From NCBI GenBank assembly GCA_031288035.1, contig JAITSG010000044.1, forward strand, positions 1-5,936: 5,936 nucleotides of DNA, read 5' to 3'. The position numbers and the translations under genes were made by a program. The notes below the pieces were generated by a model that was not told the DNA's origin, did no database searches, and was given only the letters and a program-made list of their open reading frames with translations. This document shows positions 5,932-5,936 of the stretch, piece after piece. The DNA is from Rickettsiales bacterium (GTDB lineage Bacteria > Pseudomonadota > Alphaproteobacteria > Rs-D84 > CACZYB01). Position 1 is the stretch's first letter. The number at the start of each line of letters is the position of its first letter.

Positions 5932-5936
5932 ATGAC
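5932..5936 (+). CDS. Start of a downstream gene, cut by the right edge
   Basis: Only the ATG and two further bases are inside the window, so nothing can be said about the product. It is called on the strength of the AAGGAGG site before it. Another frame, opening at ATG 5856, is also open to the edge but has no ribosome binding site and is less likely. Confidence 0.55.

Noticed and set aside
5856..5936. Possible small frame from ATG 5856 running out of the window
   Set aside because: It has no ribosome binding site, while AAGGAGG clearly serves the ATG at 5932 in a different frame.

Overview
The window comes from a bacterial chromosome of moderately high GC content. Four things point to Bacteria rather than Archaea: two near-consensus sigma70-type promoters (TTGAAT-17-TATAAT and TTGACG-17-TATAAT), strong GGAGG-type ribosome binding sites, a bacterial-type clamp-binding tail (QMSLL) on the repair protein, and a UvrD-type helicase. 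ATA (Ile) and AGG (Arg) codons are common despite the GC content. The phylum cannot be fixed from sequence alone; a deltaproteobacterial-grade or candidate-phylum bacterium is a guess.

All genes are on the + strand. Positions 1-1433 hold two unrecognised genes that overlap by one base (TGATG). The first is cut by the left edge. The second is a 363-residue, basic-N-terminus protein of unknown function. Both look clearly lower in GC than the rest of the window. Positions 1434-1578 are a regulatory gap with a sigma70-like promoter and a 31-nt hairpin that directly abuts the ribosome binding site of the next gene.

Positions 1579-4389 encode the main feature, a 936-residue fusion. Its N-terminal part is an endonuclease Q-type PHP nuclease with a zinc finger. 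A disordered linker joins this to a compact UvrD/Rep-like SF1A helicase, which ends in a probable beta-clamp-binding pentapeptide. The architecture suggests a one-polypeptide 'nick beside a damaged base and unwind' repair enzyme. A class I SAM-dependent methyltransferase (4416-5084) follows after only 26 nt and is probably co-transcribed. A second strong promoter (5086-5114) starts directly after its stop codon and drives a UlaG/UPF0173-like metallo-beta-lactamase-fold hydrolase (5149-5853). A ribosome binding site and start codon at the right edge (5920-5936) mark another gene.

The longest possible reading frames of the helicase and the hydrolase both begin with a TTG that is in fact the -35 box of the gene's own promoter. 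The shorter starts given here are therefore preferred. I saw no rRNA, tRNA, CRISPR array, insertion sequence or convincing rho-independent terminator.
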